Shown here one piece after another: positions 37,748 to 46,430 of a DNA stretch of 49,455 nucleotides; position 1 is the first letter of the stretch, and each line of letters opens with the position of its first letter. This DNA comes from Betaproteobacteria bacterium SG8_39. GTDB taxonomy: Bacteria > Pseudomonadota > Gammaproteobacteria > Burkholderiales > SG8-39. The stretch lies in contig LJTQ01000012.1 in assembly GCA_001303445.1 (NCBI GenBank), positions 22,554 through 72,008 of the forward strand, in the 5' to 3' direction. Position numbers and translations under genes: made by a program. The notes below the pieces were generated by a model, which saw nothing but the letters and a program-made list of their open reading frames with translations, was not told the DNA's origin and did no database searches.

Positions 37748-37778
37748 ATTATAGCCAGCAAGCTTTGACGCGCGTCAA
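37748..37778 (-). promoter_or_regulatory. Promoter-like element with TTGACGCGCGTCAA palindrome (37765-37778) and TATAAT (37753-37748)
   Basis: Minus strand TTGACG - 19 bp - TATAAT, 8 nt before the ATG at 37739. Confidence 0.6.
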
Positions 37779-37803
37779 CGAATTTTGTTCCTGTCGGCTG
37801 AGA

Positions 37804-39355
37804 TCACCGCAGCCGCCGGCCGAGGTCGCGCAACACTTCGCGCGCGCAATTCCGCCCCGGCAGCCCGGTCACGCCGCCGCCCGGATGCGCGCCAGAGCCG
37901 CAGAGGTAGAGACCCTTGAGCGGCGAACGATAATCCGCGTAGCCCAGCATCGGCCGCGCCGACCAGAGCTGGTCGAGCGTCAGCTGGCCGTGGAAGATGT
38001 CGCCGCCGACCAGGCCGAACTCGCGCTCCAGGTCGGTTGGCGAAAGCGCGGTGTGTGCGATCACCTGGGCGCGGAATCCCGGCGCATGCATCTCGACGAC
38101 GTCGAAGATGCGCTCGATCGCCTCGTCCTTGCGCGCGACCCAGTCCGCGCCCGGGTCGAAATGCTGGCAGAACAGGCTCGCGACATGCGCGCCCGCCGGG
38201 GCGAGCGAGTCGTCACGCGCGCGCGATGCCCTCGCGCCGGGCATCGCTGTGCGCTGCGTCCATGTAGTCGAGCGACGGCGCAAGAATGATGCCGCTCGCG
38301 TGATGCGGGCCCGGCTGCGGCAGGCAGGCGAAGCGCGGCAGCGCAGAGAGCGCAACGTTCATGCGAAAGCTCGCCGAGGCGCACTTCCAGCCGCGCATCC
38401 GACCGACGAAGGCCTCCGGTAGCGCCAATGGATCGACCATGTCGAGGTAGAGCAGCTTTGGATTGACGTTGCCGACGACGATATCCGCATCGAGCGTTCG
38501 CCCGTCGGTCAGCGTGACACTCCTCGCCGCGCCGTCGTGCGTCCCGACCCGCGCAACCGTGGCCGAGGTTTCGATCTCGACGCCGTGTGCACGCGCCTCG
38601 GCAGCAATCGCATTCGAGATTGCGCCCATGCCGCCGATCGCGTGGCCCCAGGCGCCCTTCCTGCCGTTCACCTCGCCGAAGCAGTGGTGCAGCAGGACAT
38701 ACGCCGTTCCGGGATGAAACGGGCTCGCATAGCTGCCGACGACCGCATCGAAGCCGAACGCCGCGCGCACCGGATCGGACTCGAACCAGCGCGCGAGCAG
38801 GTCGGCGGCGCTCTTCGTGAACATGTCGAGCAGGTCCCGCCGCGCCTCCATGTCGAGCGTTCGCACGCGGCGCGCGGCCGACAGCGCGCGCCACAGGTCG
38901 CCGAGCCCGCCGCCGAGGTTCGGCGGCGTCTCGAGCACCAGTGCGCGCAACACGTCCGCAACGCGCTCGAGCATCACCCAGTAGGCAGGCAAGCGCTCGG
39001 CGTCGGTCGGCGAAAATTTCGCAAACTCGCGCTGCGTCGCTTCGAGACCGCCACCGACGCGCAGGCAGCGTGCGTCGTCGAGCGGCAGAAAGTTCGCCAA
39101 CGGGCGCTCGACGATGCGCAGTCCATGCCGCGCGAGGCGCAGCTCGCGGATCACCGCAGGGTGGAGCAGACTGACCGTGTAGGCCGCAACCGAATTGCGA
39201 AACCCCGGGTGGAATTCCTCGGTCGCCGCGGCGCCGCCGATCACCGGCCGGCGCTCGAGCACCTTGACGCGCAGCCCGGCGCGCGCGAGATAGGCGGCGC
39301 AGGCGAGGCCGTTATGGCCGGCACCGATGACGATTGCCCGCGGATTTTGCGCCAT
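37804..39355 (-). pseudogene. Phytoene-desaturase-like FAD-dependent oxidoreductase, frame disrupted near 38210-38225
   Basis: N part MAQNPRAIVIGAGHNGLACAAYLARAGL...SLDYMDAAHSDARREGIARA*; C part DDSLAPAGAHVASLFCQHFDPG...LCGSGAHPGGGVTGLPGRNCA in another frame. Confidence 0.8.
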
Positions 39356-39450
39356 GCACGCGGCCCGAACGGAGAGTCGGGCATGATAGCCGGCCCCCGG
39401 GCATCGCCGCGGCTCGGTAACATTGCGTTCGCATCTGTCGAGGAACCCGA

Positions 39451-40383
39451 ATGAGCGATCCACAGTCCGGCTGGCGTCCGAGCCAGCGCTATCCCGATCC
39501 CGCGGTGGTCGTCGTCGACGAATCCTTCGCCCGCTACCGCCTGCCGCTCGCCAAGATCGAGCGGCTCGAAGGGCCGGTCTGGTTCGGCGACGCGCGCTGC
39601 CTCATCTGGAGCGACGTGCCCGGCGACTGCATGTGGCGCTGGGATGAGGAAAGTGGCGTGATCGGGGTCTACCGACGGCCATCGAACAACGCGAACGGCA
39701 ACACGCGCGACGGCGAAGGCCGTCTGGTCACCTGCGAGCACCGCGGGCGACGCGTCGTACGCACCGAGCACGACGGCAGGCTGACGGTGCTTGCCGAGCG
39801 CTTCGAGGGCAAGCGGCTCAACTCGCCGAACGACGTCGTGTGCAAGTCCGACGGGTCAATCTGGTTTACCGACCCCGCCTTCGGGCTGCTCAGCCACTAC
39901 GAGGGCGAGATCGCCGAACAGGAACTGCCGACGCACGTTTACCGCATCGATGCGACGGGCGCGCTGAGCGTGGTCGCCGAGGGCATCAACCAGCCGAACG
40001 GGCTGGCATTCTCGCCCGACGAATCGATTCTCTACATCGTCGAGTCGCGCTCCGTACCACGCAAAATCCTTGCCTACGACGTGAAAAGCGGTACGACCCT
40101 CACCAATCGACGCGTGCTGATCGACGCCGGGCCCGCAGGCACGCCCGACGGTTTCCGCTGCGACGTCGACGGCAACCTGTGGTGCGGCTGGGGCATGGGC
40201 GAAGCCGGGCTCGACGGCGTGCACGTGTTCAACCCGGACGGGCGGCTGATCGGGCGCATCGATCTGCCCGAGCGCTGCGCCAATCTGTGCTTCGGCGGGC
40301 TGCAGCGCAACCGGCTCTTCATGGCGGCGAGCACCTCGCTCTACGCGCTCTACGTCAACACGCAGGGCGTGCCGTACGTCTGA
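39451..40383 (+). CDS. SMP-30/gluconolactonase family protein
   Basis: EGPVWFGDARCLIWSDVPGD; RLNSPNDVVCKSDGSIWFTDPAFGL; QPNGLAFSPDESILYIVES. Confidence 0.92.
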   Translation: MSDPQSGWRPSQRYPDPAVVVVDESFARYRLPLAKIERLEGPVWFGDARCLIWSDVPGDCMWRWDEESGVIGVYRRPSNNANGNTRDGEGRLVTCEHRGRRVVRTEHDGRLTVLAERFEGKRLNSPNDVVCKSDGSIWFTDPAFGLLSHYEGEIAEQELPTHVYRIDATGALSVVAEGINQPNGLAFSPDESILYIVESRSVPRKILAYDVKSGTTLTNRRVLIDAGPAGTPDGFRCDVDGNLWCGWGMGEAGLDGVHVFNPDGRLIGRIDLPERCANLCFGGLQRNRLFMAASTSLYALYVNTQGVPYV

Positions 40384-40435
40384 TACCGCCACGCGCCCCG
40401 GCCGGATATCCTGACCCCGGGGTTCGGGGCGGCAC

Positions 40436-40454
40436 CTGAGCGGTCCGCGCTCAG
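40436..40454. terminator. Hairpin between convergent SMP-30 and DUF3300 genes
   Basis: CTGAGCG-gtccg-CGCTCAG; no T-tract. Confidence 0.45.
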
Positions 40455-41923
40455 CCTTGCGGTTGGCGCTCCCGCGCCTCGTCCGCGCTGCGCGACCCGC
40501 GCTCCGGCGCCGATCGCGGCCCAATCCGTTCCGCGGACTGCGCACGCCGCGACCGCGACTGCGCTTCAGGTTGGCGCTCGGCCGGCTGCGTCTCGTCGTG
40601 CTGCGGCTGCGCAGGTCGCGCCTCGCGCTGCGGCTCCGGGCGCCGCGCCTCACGTTGTGGTCCGCGCTGACTCGTGGCCCGCGGACGCTCGCTCGCCGGG
40701 TTCTGGAACTCGCGTGCCGGCGGCTGCTGCGCTTCGGCGCGGCGCGTCTCGCGCGGTGGTGCCGCCCGCGCCGTCGACGGTGCGCGTTCGCGCGCCTCGG
40801 GTCGACGCGGCTCCGGCCGAGCGACTTCGGGCGGACGCGCTTCAGGCCGGCGGACTTCGGGCTGACGCGGCTCGGACCGTCTTGCGTCCGCGCGCTGCGA
40901 CTCAGGCCGCGCGACTTCGGGCTGACGCGGCTCTGGCCGTCTTGCGTCTGCACGCTGCGGTTCCGGCCGCCTGGCCTCGGGTTGACGGTTCTCGGGGCCG
41001 CGCACCTCCCGCGGCGCCGTGCTCCGCTCGATCGCGTGCGACGGGCCCGGCCTCGGACGATAGCCGGCATGACGCCGCGTCGGCTCGTGATGCCAGCGGC
41101 CCGGCCTGATCACCACGACGCGTTGCGGCGCACGGTGCTCGATCGAGCGATGCACGTACCATGTGTCGACGCGCACCACGCGCACCTCGCGGCGCGGCCA
41201 GTCGATGTCGCTGTAGAAGAAGCCGACCGAGAGGCGCACGCCGCTGCTCCACCAGAATCCGACGCTGATGCCCGGCGCGCGCGGCACGAAGCGATACCCC
41301 GGCCAGGGCGCCCAGACCACCGGCGGGTGCGCCGGCCACCCCCAGCGGCCATAGGCGACGCGCGGATCGTAATACGGCAGGTAGACCACCGCCGGCGAGG
41401 CGAACACGATGTGGATACGCGGCCCGTCCTCGATGACCTGGACGCGCCCGTCACTCGCCAGCGCGCCTGCGACGCGCGCGCGGCGGCGCAGCCCCTGCAC
41501 CGCGTCCATCACGTCCTGCTCCTGGGCAAGGAACGCGTCGCCGAGCTCGCGCGTCCAGTCGATCGTCTCGTCCATGCGCTGAATCAGGCCGGGGAAGGCA
41601 AGCAGCGACTTGACGCTCGGGTCCCAGTCGAAGGCGTCCGCAGCGCGCACGGCGTCTTCGCCGACCCGCTCCGGATGGATGCGCGACCAGCGTGCCGCCG
41701 TGACGATTTCGTCGGGATAGGTCGCCGCGATCAGCACCTGTGCAAGCAGCGCATCCGGATAGAGCGCGACCGGTGCAAGCAACTGGTCGAGCTCAGCGGC
41801 GCTCCAGCCGCGCGTCTGCGGCTGCGATTGTGCCGTGGCGCAGCCGCCGGCCATTGCGGCGAACAGCACCGTGAAAAGTACGGCGGCGATTCGATTGAGG
41901 ATGGTTCGTGCAGTCGCGTTCAT
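40451..41923 (-). CDS. DUF3300 lipoprotein with low-complexity R/P/E/Q C-terminus
   Basis: AAMAGGCATAQ lipobox; LDQLLAPVALYPDALLAQVLIAATYPDEIVTAARW; C-terminal RRPEPRQPEVARPE repeats. Confidence 0.9.
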   Translation of the reverse strand: MNATARTILNRIAAVLFTVLFAAMAGGCATAQSQPQTRGWSAAELDQLLAPVALYPDALLAQVLIAATYPDEIVTAARWSRIHPERVGEDAVRAADAFDWDPSVKSLLAFPGLIQRMDETIDWTRELGDAFLAQEQDVMDAVQGLRRRARVAGALASDGRVQVIEDGPRIHIVFASPAVVYLPYYDPRVAYGRWGWPAHPPVVWAPWPGYRFVPRAPGISVGFWWSSGVRLSVGFFYSDIDWPRREVRVVRVDTWYVHRSIEHRAPQRVVVIRPGRWHHEPTRRHAGYRPRPGPSHAIERSTAPREVRGPENRQPEARRPEPQRADARRPEPRQPEVARPESQRADARRSEPRQPEVRRPEARPPEVARPEPRRPEARERAPSTARAAPPRETRRAEAQQPPAREFQNPASERPRATSQRGPQREARRPEPQREARPAQPQHDETQPAERQPEAQSRSRRAQSAERIGPRSAPERGSRSADEARERQPQG

Positions 41924-42033
41924 GGGGCACCTCCGGTCACCCCATTAGCGCGCATCTCGCCCGCGGTGTGCGTGAGCGATTGCTACCGGATGTAAGCGGC
42001 TTAACGCAGCAGCAACAATCGCCCGCCGGCGGT

Positions 42034-42474
42034 TCAGCCGCGCCGGCGCGCCACCAGCTTGAGCAGCGTCTCGAGCGTGATCGAGCGGAACGTCGCCTTG
42101 GCGATCTCGTCGATCTCCAAAAGCACCACGCCGATCGCGTCCTCGACCTCCCAGGCCGTCGCGCCGGCCTCGGATTTCGTGCGCCGGCCGCTGCGGCGGA
42201 CGCCGCTTTTCGGTGCGCTGATGTCCTCGAACAGCTCGATGACGTCCATCAGCGTTACGCGCCGCGTGTTGCCCGCGAAGCGGTACCCGCCGCCCGCGCC
42301 GCGCGCGGCCCGCACCAGCCCTGCCCGGCCGAGGGTGCGCAGCACCTTGGCGAGGTGGTGCGGCGACATGCGGTACTTCTCGGCGATTTCCGCCGCCGAG
42401 AGCTGAGTGCCGGGCCGCGCCGCGAACTCCAGCACGCTGCACAGCGCGAGATGCGTGTTCTTCTGCAGCTTCAC
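42034..42474 (-). CDS. Rrf2-family transcriptional regulator
   Basis: LSAAEIAEKYRMSPHHLAKVLRTLGRAGLVRAARGAGGGYRFAGN; lacks the Cys triad of IscR/NsrR. Confidence 0.88.
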   Translation of the reverse strand: MKLQKNTHLALCSVLEFAARPGTQLSAAEIAEKYRMSPHHLAKVLRTLGRAGLVRAARGAGGGYRFAGNTRRVTLMDVIELFEDISAPKSGVRRSGRRTKSEAGATAWEVEDAIGVVLLEIDEIAKATFRSITLETLLKLVARRRG

Positions 42475-42481
42475 ACGCGCC

Positions 42482-42961
42482 TCAGTCGAGGTTCTTCTCG
42501 AGCGGGATGAAGGGCGCCGCCATCATGCCCTGGCTGCGAAAGAACGACAGCACGAGAGGGTTGTCTCGCGCGAGCAGGGTACGCACGGTGCTTACGCCGA
42601 GGCGCCGGAAGCCGTCGCAGATCGCATCGAGCAGCTGCGTCGCGATGCCCGACAGGCGTGCGTCCGGCCGCACGCCGACACCGAACACCCAGCCGCAGGG
42701 CGGCGAGCCAAACTCCCAGTCGCGCACATCGCCGACGACGTAACCCTCGATGCGCCCGCCGCGGTCAGCAACCAGGAAAAAGCGCTGCTGCCGTGCGCCA
42801 CCGTAGCGGCGCAGGATCTCGCCCCAGTACGCGGCCTTGCGCAAGCCGGTGATGCCGGCGTCGATTTCGACGACCTGCTCGAGATCCCCCGGCTGAACGC
42901 CGCGGATGCGCGTGGCGCCCGGCGTCCTGCGGGCGGCCGCGGATTTCTTGAGTGAGATCAA
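42482..42961 (-). CDS. GNAT-family N-acetyltransferase
   Basis: VFGVGVRPDARLSGIATQLLDAICDGFRRLGV. Confidence 0.88.
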   Translation of the reverse strand: MISLKKSAAARRTPGATRIRGVQPGDLEQVVEIDAGITGLRKAAYWGEILRRYGGARQQRFFLVADRGGRIEGYVVGDVRDWEFGSPPCGWVFGVGVRPDARLSGIATQLLDAICDGFRRLGVSTVRTLLARDNPLVLSFFRSQGMMAAPFIPLEKNLD

Positions 42962-42988
42962 GTGGGGGGGCCTCGGGGCGAACTATCG

Positions 42989-43005
42989 TCAAAATACGCT
43001 TTTGA
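42989..43005. promoter_or_regulatory. Inverted repeat TCAAAA-tacgc-TTTTGA in divergent intergenic region
   Basis: Perfect 6-bp arms between GNAT/Rrf2 and thioesterase/pad genes. Confidence 0.5.
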
Positions 43006-43115
43006 GTACCGAATTACCAGCATGGCCGTGGCGTGGCGCGCCGCGGCGCTTGAATTCGCGCCGGGCGCGGTGCAGCATGGGCGAAGACCCGACCGGGGCG
43101 CACCGAGGAGGAAGC

Positions 43116-43520
43116 ATGAAATCCACCCTAGCCGCGGGGCTTTCCGCGAGCCGCAGCTATGCCGTAGACCGCGAGCGCACGATTGACTTCATGGGCGAGG
43201 CCGCGCGCGTCTATGCCACGCCGATGATGGTGCGCGACATCGAGATGACCTGCCGCGAGCTGCTGCTCGAGCATCTCGAACCGGGCGAAGACTCGGTCGG
43301 CACGCGTGTCGAGGTCGATCACCTGGCGGCGACCCTGCTGGGGCAGACGGTGACCATCGAGGCGAAGATCGTCGAGGTGAAGGGCCGCGCGGTCACGTTC
43401 GAGATCAGCGGCACGGACGGCATCGACACGATCTGCCGCGGACGCCATGGCCGCTTCGTCGTCGACGTCAAGCAGACCGAGCAGCGCCTCGCGGCGAAGA
43501 AGCAGAAGGCCGGCCTATGA
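43116..43520 (+). CDS. Hotdog thioesterase, fluoroacetyl-CoA thioesterase (FlK)-like
   Basis: ATPMMVRDIEMTCRELLLEHLEPGEDSVGTRVEVDHLAATLLGQTVTIEA. Confidence 0.83.
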   Translation: MKSTLAAGLSASRSYAVDRERTIDFMGEAARVYATPMMVRDIEMTCRELLLEHLEPGEDSVGTRVEVDHLAATLLGQTVTIEAKIVEVKGRAVTFEISGTDGIDTICRGRHGRFVVDVKQTEQRLAAKKQKAGL

Positions 43521-46294
43521 AAAACCTGAGCACGGTCAAGCTTGTCGAGCATCCGGCGAAGACGCTGGATGCCGGCACGCACAAGCTCGCGACCTACTGC
43601 TACCAGTGCGTCGCGGGTCCCGACCTGCTCACGGTCAAGGTCAACGACCAGGGCGTCGCGACCGAGGTCGAGCCGAATTTCGCCGCCGAGCCGGTGCATC
43701 CCGGAGGCGGCAAGGTCTGCGTCAAGGCCTACGGCCTGGTGCAAAAACTATACAACCCGAACCGCGTGCGCGCGCCGATGAAGCGCACCAATCCGAAGAA
43801 GGGCCGCGACCAGGATCCCGGCTTCGTGCCGATCTCCTGGGACGAGGCGCTCGACACCGTCGCAAAGAAGCTGCTTGAGGTTCGCGCCAAGGGGCTGCTC
43901 GACGAATCCGGTTACCCGAAGGTGGCCACCAGCTTCGGCGGCGGGGGCACGCCGCAGTCCTACATGGGCAGCTTCCCGGCCTTCCTTTCGGCCTGGGGCC
44001 CGATGGATATGGGCTTCGGCTCGGGTCAGGGGGTCAAGTGCTACCACTCCGAGCACCTGTACGGGGAATTCTGGCACCGCGGCTTCACGGTGTCGGCCGA
44101 CACGCCGCACTGCAACTACAACATTTCCTGCGGCGCCAACATCGAGGCCTCGGGCGGCGTCGCCGGCGTCTGGCGCCACGCCAATGCCCGTGAGCGCGGC
44201 ATCAAGCGGGTGCAGGTGGAGCCGCACCTTTCGGTCACCGGCGCCTGCTCGGCCGAATGGGTGCCGATCAAGCCGAAGACCGACCCGGCGTTTCTCTTCG
44301 CGCTGATCCACGTGATGCTGCACGAGCACGCGCGCGAGCGTCTCGACGTCGACTTTCTCAAGCATCACACCTCCTCTCCCTACCTCGTCGGCCCGAACGG
44401 CTTCTACCTGCGCGATCGCGAGACGCGGAAGCCACTGGTCTGGGACGCGAAGAACGAAAAGGCGGTGCCTTTCGACACGGCCGGCATCAACCCCGCGCTC
44501 GAAGGCAGCTATGACGCAGAGGCGATCGAAATCGGTCCGGACGCGCAAACGCTCGGCGAGGGCGACCTGGTGGGCGAGCCGGCCTTCGGCCGGCTGGTTG
44601 CGCACATGCGCGCGTACTCGCCGGAGTGGGCGAGCGGCATCTGCGATGTCAAGGCCGAGACGATGCGCCGCATCGCGAACGAGTATCTCGACGCCGCGCA
44701 GGTCGGCGCGACGGTCGAGGTCAACGGCCGCAGGCTGCGCTACCGCCCGGTCGCGGTCACGCTCGGCAAGACCGTCACCAACGGCTGGGGCGGCTACGAA
44801 TCCTGCTGGGCGCGCACCGTGCTTGCTGCGCTGGTCGGCGCGCTCGAGACGGTCGGCGGCACGCTGGGTACCACGGTGCGCCTCAATCGGCCGCTCAACG
44901 AGCGCCACAAGAGCGTGCGCAAGGGTCCCGACGGCTTCATGGCCTATCCGCTCAATCCGACCGACAAGGAACACTGGTCGGCACAGCCGAACATTCGCAA
45001 CGCGTACCGCTCGATGGTGCCGCTGGCCGGCGACGGGCCCTGGAGTCAGGCGCTCGGGCCGACGCACTTTTCCTGGATGTTCCTCGACCAGACGCCGAAG
45101 GGCCTGCCGCGCGTGACGCTGCCCGAGGTCTGGTTTCTCTATCGGACCAACCCGGCGATCTCGTTCTGGGACACCGATGGCATCACCGACAAGATGGCGC
45201 GCTTCCCGTTCGTCGTCGCCTTCGCCTACACGCGCGACGAAACCAACCATTTCGCCGACATTCTGCTGCCCGACGCAGTCGACCTGGAAAGCCTGCAGCT
45301 GATTCGCATCGGCGGCTCGAAGTTCATCGAACAGTTCTGGGAACACGAGGGCTTCGCGCTGCGCCAGCCGGTCGTGGCGCCGGCGGTCAACGCGCGCGAC
45401 TTCACCGACATCGCCACCGAGCTCGCGGCGCGCACCGGACTGCTCGAAAAGTACAACGCGGCGATCAACAAGGGCGTGGTCGGCGTCGCGCTGAAGGGCG
45501 AGGCCGACGGCGGGCAGTGGGATTTCTCGCTCGACACCACGCTGGTGCACAGCCGCGAGACGATCTGGGACGCGGTCTGCCGCGCAGCGAGCGCCGAGCT
45601 GACCGGCGGGCAGGAGACGCACGGCCTCGACTGGTGGAAGGAACACGGTCTGCGTACCCGGCCGTTTCCCAGGGTCGACTGGTACCTGCAGCCCACGCTC
45701 GAGGAGATGGGGCTGCGCTTCGAGCTGCCGTACCAGGAACGGCTGTATCGCGTCGGCCAGGAGCTGGGCAAGCGGCTGCACGAGCACGACATGAACTGGT
45801 GGGACACGCAGCTCGCCGAGTACCAGACGCTGCCCGCGTGGAAGGACTTCCCGAAGCTGTGGGAAGAGGAAGTCGGCCGCATGGGCGGGCGCGCCGAAGA
45901 CTATCCCTTCTGGCTGCTCACCTCGCGCAGCATGCAGTACGCCTGGGGCGGGAATGTCGGCATGCAGATGATCAAGGAGGTCGCGAACAACATCGCCGGC
46001 CATCAGGGCGTGATTCTGAACGCGCGCGCTGCCGAGGATCGCGGTATCGCCGAGGGCGACATGGTCGAGATCGCGACGCCCAAAGCGAACGTCAGGGCGA
46101 AGGCGGTACTGCGCCAGGGCATCCGGCCCGACACGCTGCTGTTGCTCGGCCAGTTTTCGCACTGGGCGACGCCGTACGCCAAGGAGTTCGGCATGCCGAG
46201 CATGAACAGCCTGGTGCCGATGTCGCTGCCGCTCACCGATGCGACGGGGTCGGGAGCGGACTTGGTGCGGGTTTCGCTCAGGAAAGTGGGTTGA
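43517..46294 (+). CDS. padB: Molybdopterin oxidoreductase large subunit, phenylacetyl-CoA:acceptor oxidoreductase type
   Basis: 925 aa DMSO-reductase family protein with N-terminal Cys motif; followed by FeS and membrane subunits and PaaK as expected for PadBCD. Confidence 0.82.
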   Translation: MKNLSTVKLVEHPAKTLDAGTHKLATYCYQCVAGPDLLTVKVNDQGVATEVEPNFAAEPVHPGGGKVCVKAYGLVQKLYNPNRVRAPMKRTNPKKGRDQDPGFVPISWDEALDTVAKKLLEVRAKGLLDESGYPKVATSFGGGGTPQSYMGSFPAFLSAWGPMDMGFGSGQGVKCYHSEHLYGEFWHRGFTVSADTPHCNYNISCGANIEASGGVAGVWRHANARERGIKRVQVEPHLSVTGACSAEWVPIKPKTDPAFLFALIHVMLHEHARERLDVDFLKHHTSSPYLVGPNGFYLRDRETRKPLVWDAKNEKAVPFDTAGINPALEGSYDAEAIEIGPDAQTLGEGDLVGEPAFGRLVAHMRAYSPEWASGICDVKAETMRRIANEYLDAAQVGATVEVNGRRLRYRPVAVTLGKTVTNGWGGYESCWARTVLAALVGALETVGGTLGTTVRLNRPLNERHKSVRKGPDGFMAYPLNPTDKEHWSAQPNIRNAYRSMVPLAGDGPWSQALGPTHFSWMFLDQTPKGLPRVTLPEVWFLYRTNPAISFWDTDGITDKMARFPFVVAFAYTRDETNHFADILLPDAVDLESLQLIRIGGSKFIEQFWEHEGFALRQPVVAPAVNARDFTDIATELAARTGLLEKYNAAINKGVVGVALKGEADGGQWDFSLDTTLVHSRETIWDAVCRAASAELTGGQETHGLDWWKEHGLRTRPFPRVDWYLQPTLEEMGLRFELPYQERLYRVGQELGKRLHEHDMNWWDTQLAEYQTLPAWKDFPKLWEEEVGRMGGRAEDYPFWLLTSRSMQYAWGGNVGMQMIKEVANNIAGHQGVILNARAAEDRGIAEGDMVEIATPKANVRAKAVLRQGIRPDTLLLLGQFSHWATPYAKEFGMPSMNSLVPMSLPLTDATGSGADLVRVSLRKVG

Positions 46295-46345
46295 GGGTGG
46301 TGGCACTCAGTATTTTCCGCTGTCGCCTTGCCGAGGCTGCTTTTG

Positions 46346-46396
46346 TCTCGTGCAATCGCACGGTCGCAAAAAGCGCGACCATGCGATTGCACGAGA
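46346..46396. repeat. 22-bp-arm inverted repeat between padB-like and padC-like genes
   Basis: tctcgtgcaatcgcacggtcgc-aaaaagc-gcgaccatgcgattgcacgaga, one mismatch position. Confidence 0.9.
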
Positions 46397-46430
46397 TCGA
46401 TGAAAAGCGGTCGAGGTCGGAGGTGTTGCG

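Noticed and set aside
40457-41995. 512-aa plus-strand ORF opposite DUF3300
   Set aside because: Mirror of the repetitive DUF3300 tail; Arg/Leu-rich without domains.
43748-46306. 852-aa minus-strand ORF covering almost all of padB
   Set aside because: Shadow ORF from GC-rich codon bias; Arg/Ala/Val-rich with no recognisable domain, opposite a clear Mo-oxidoreductase gene.
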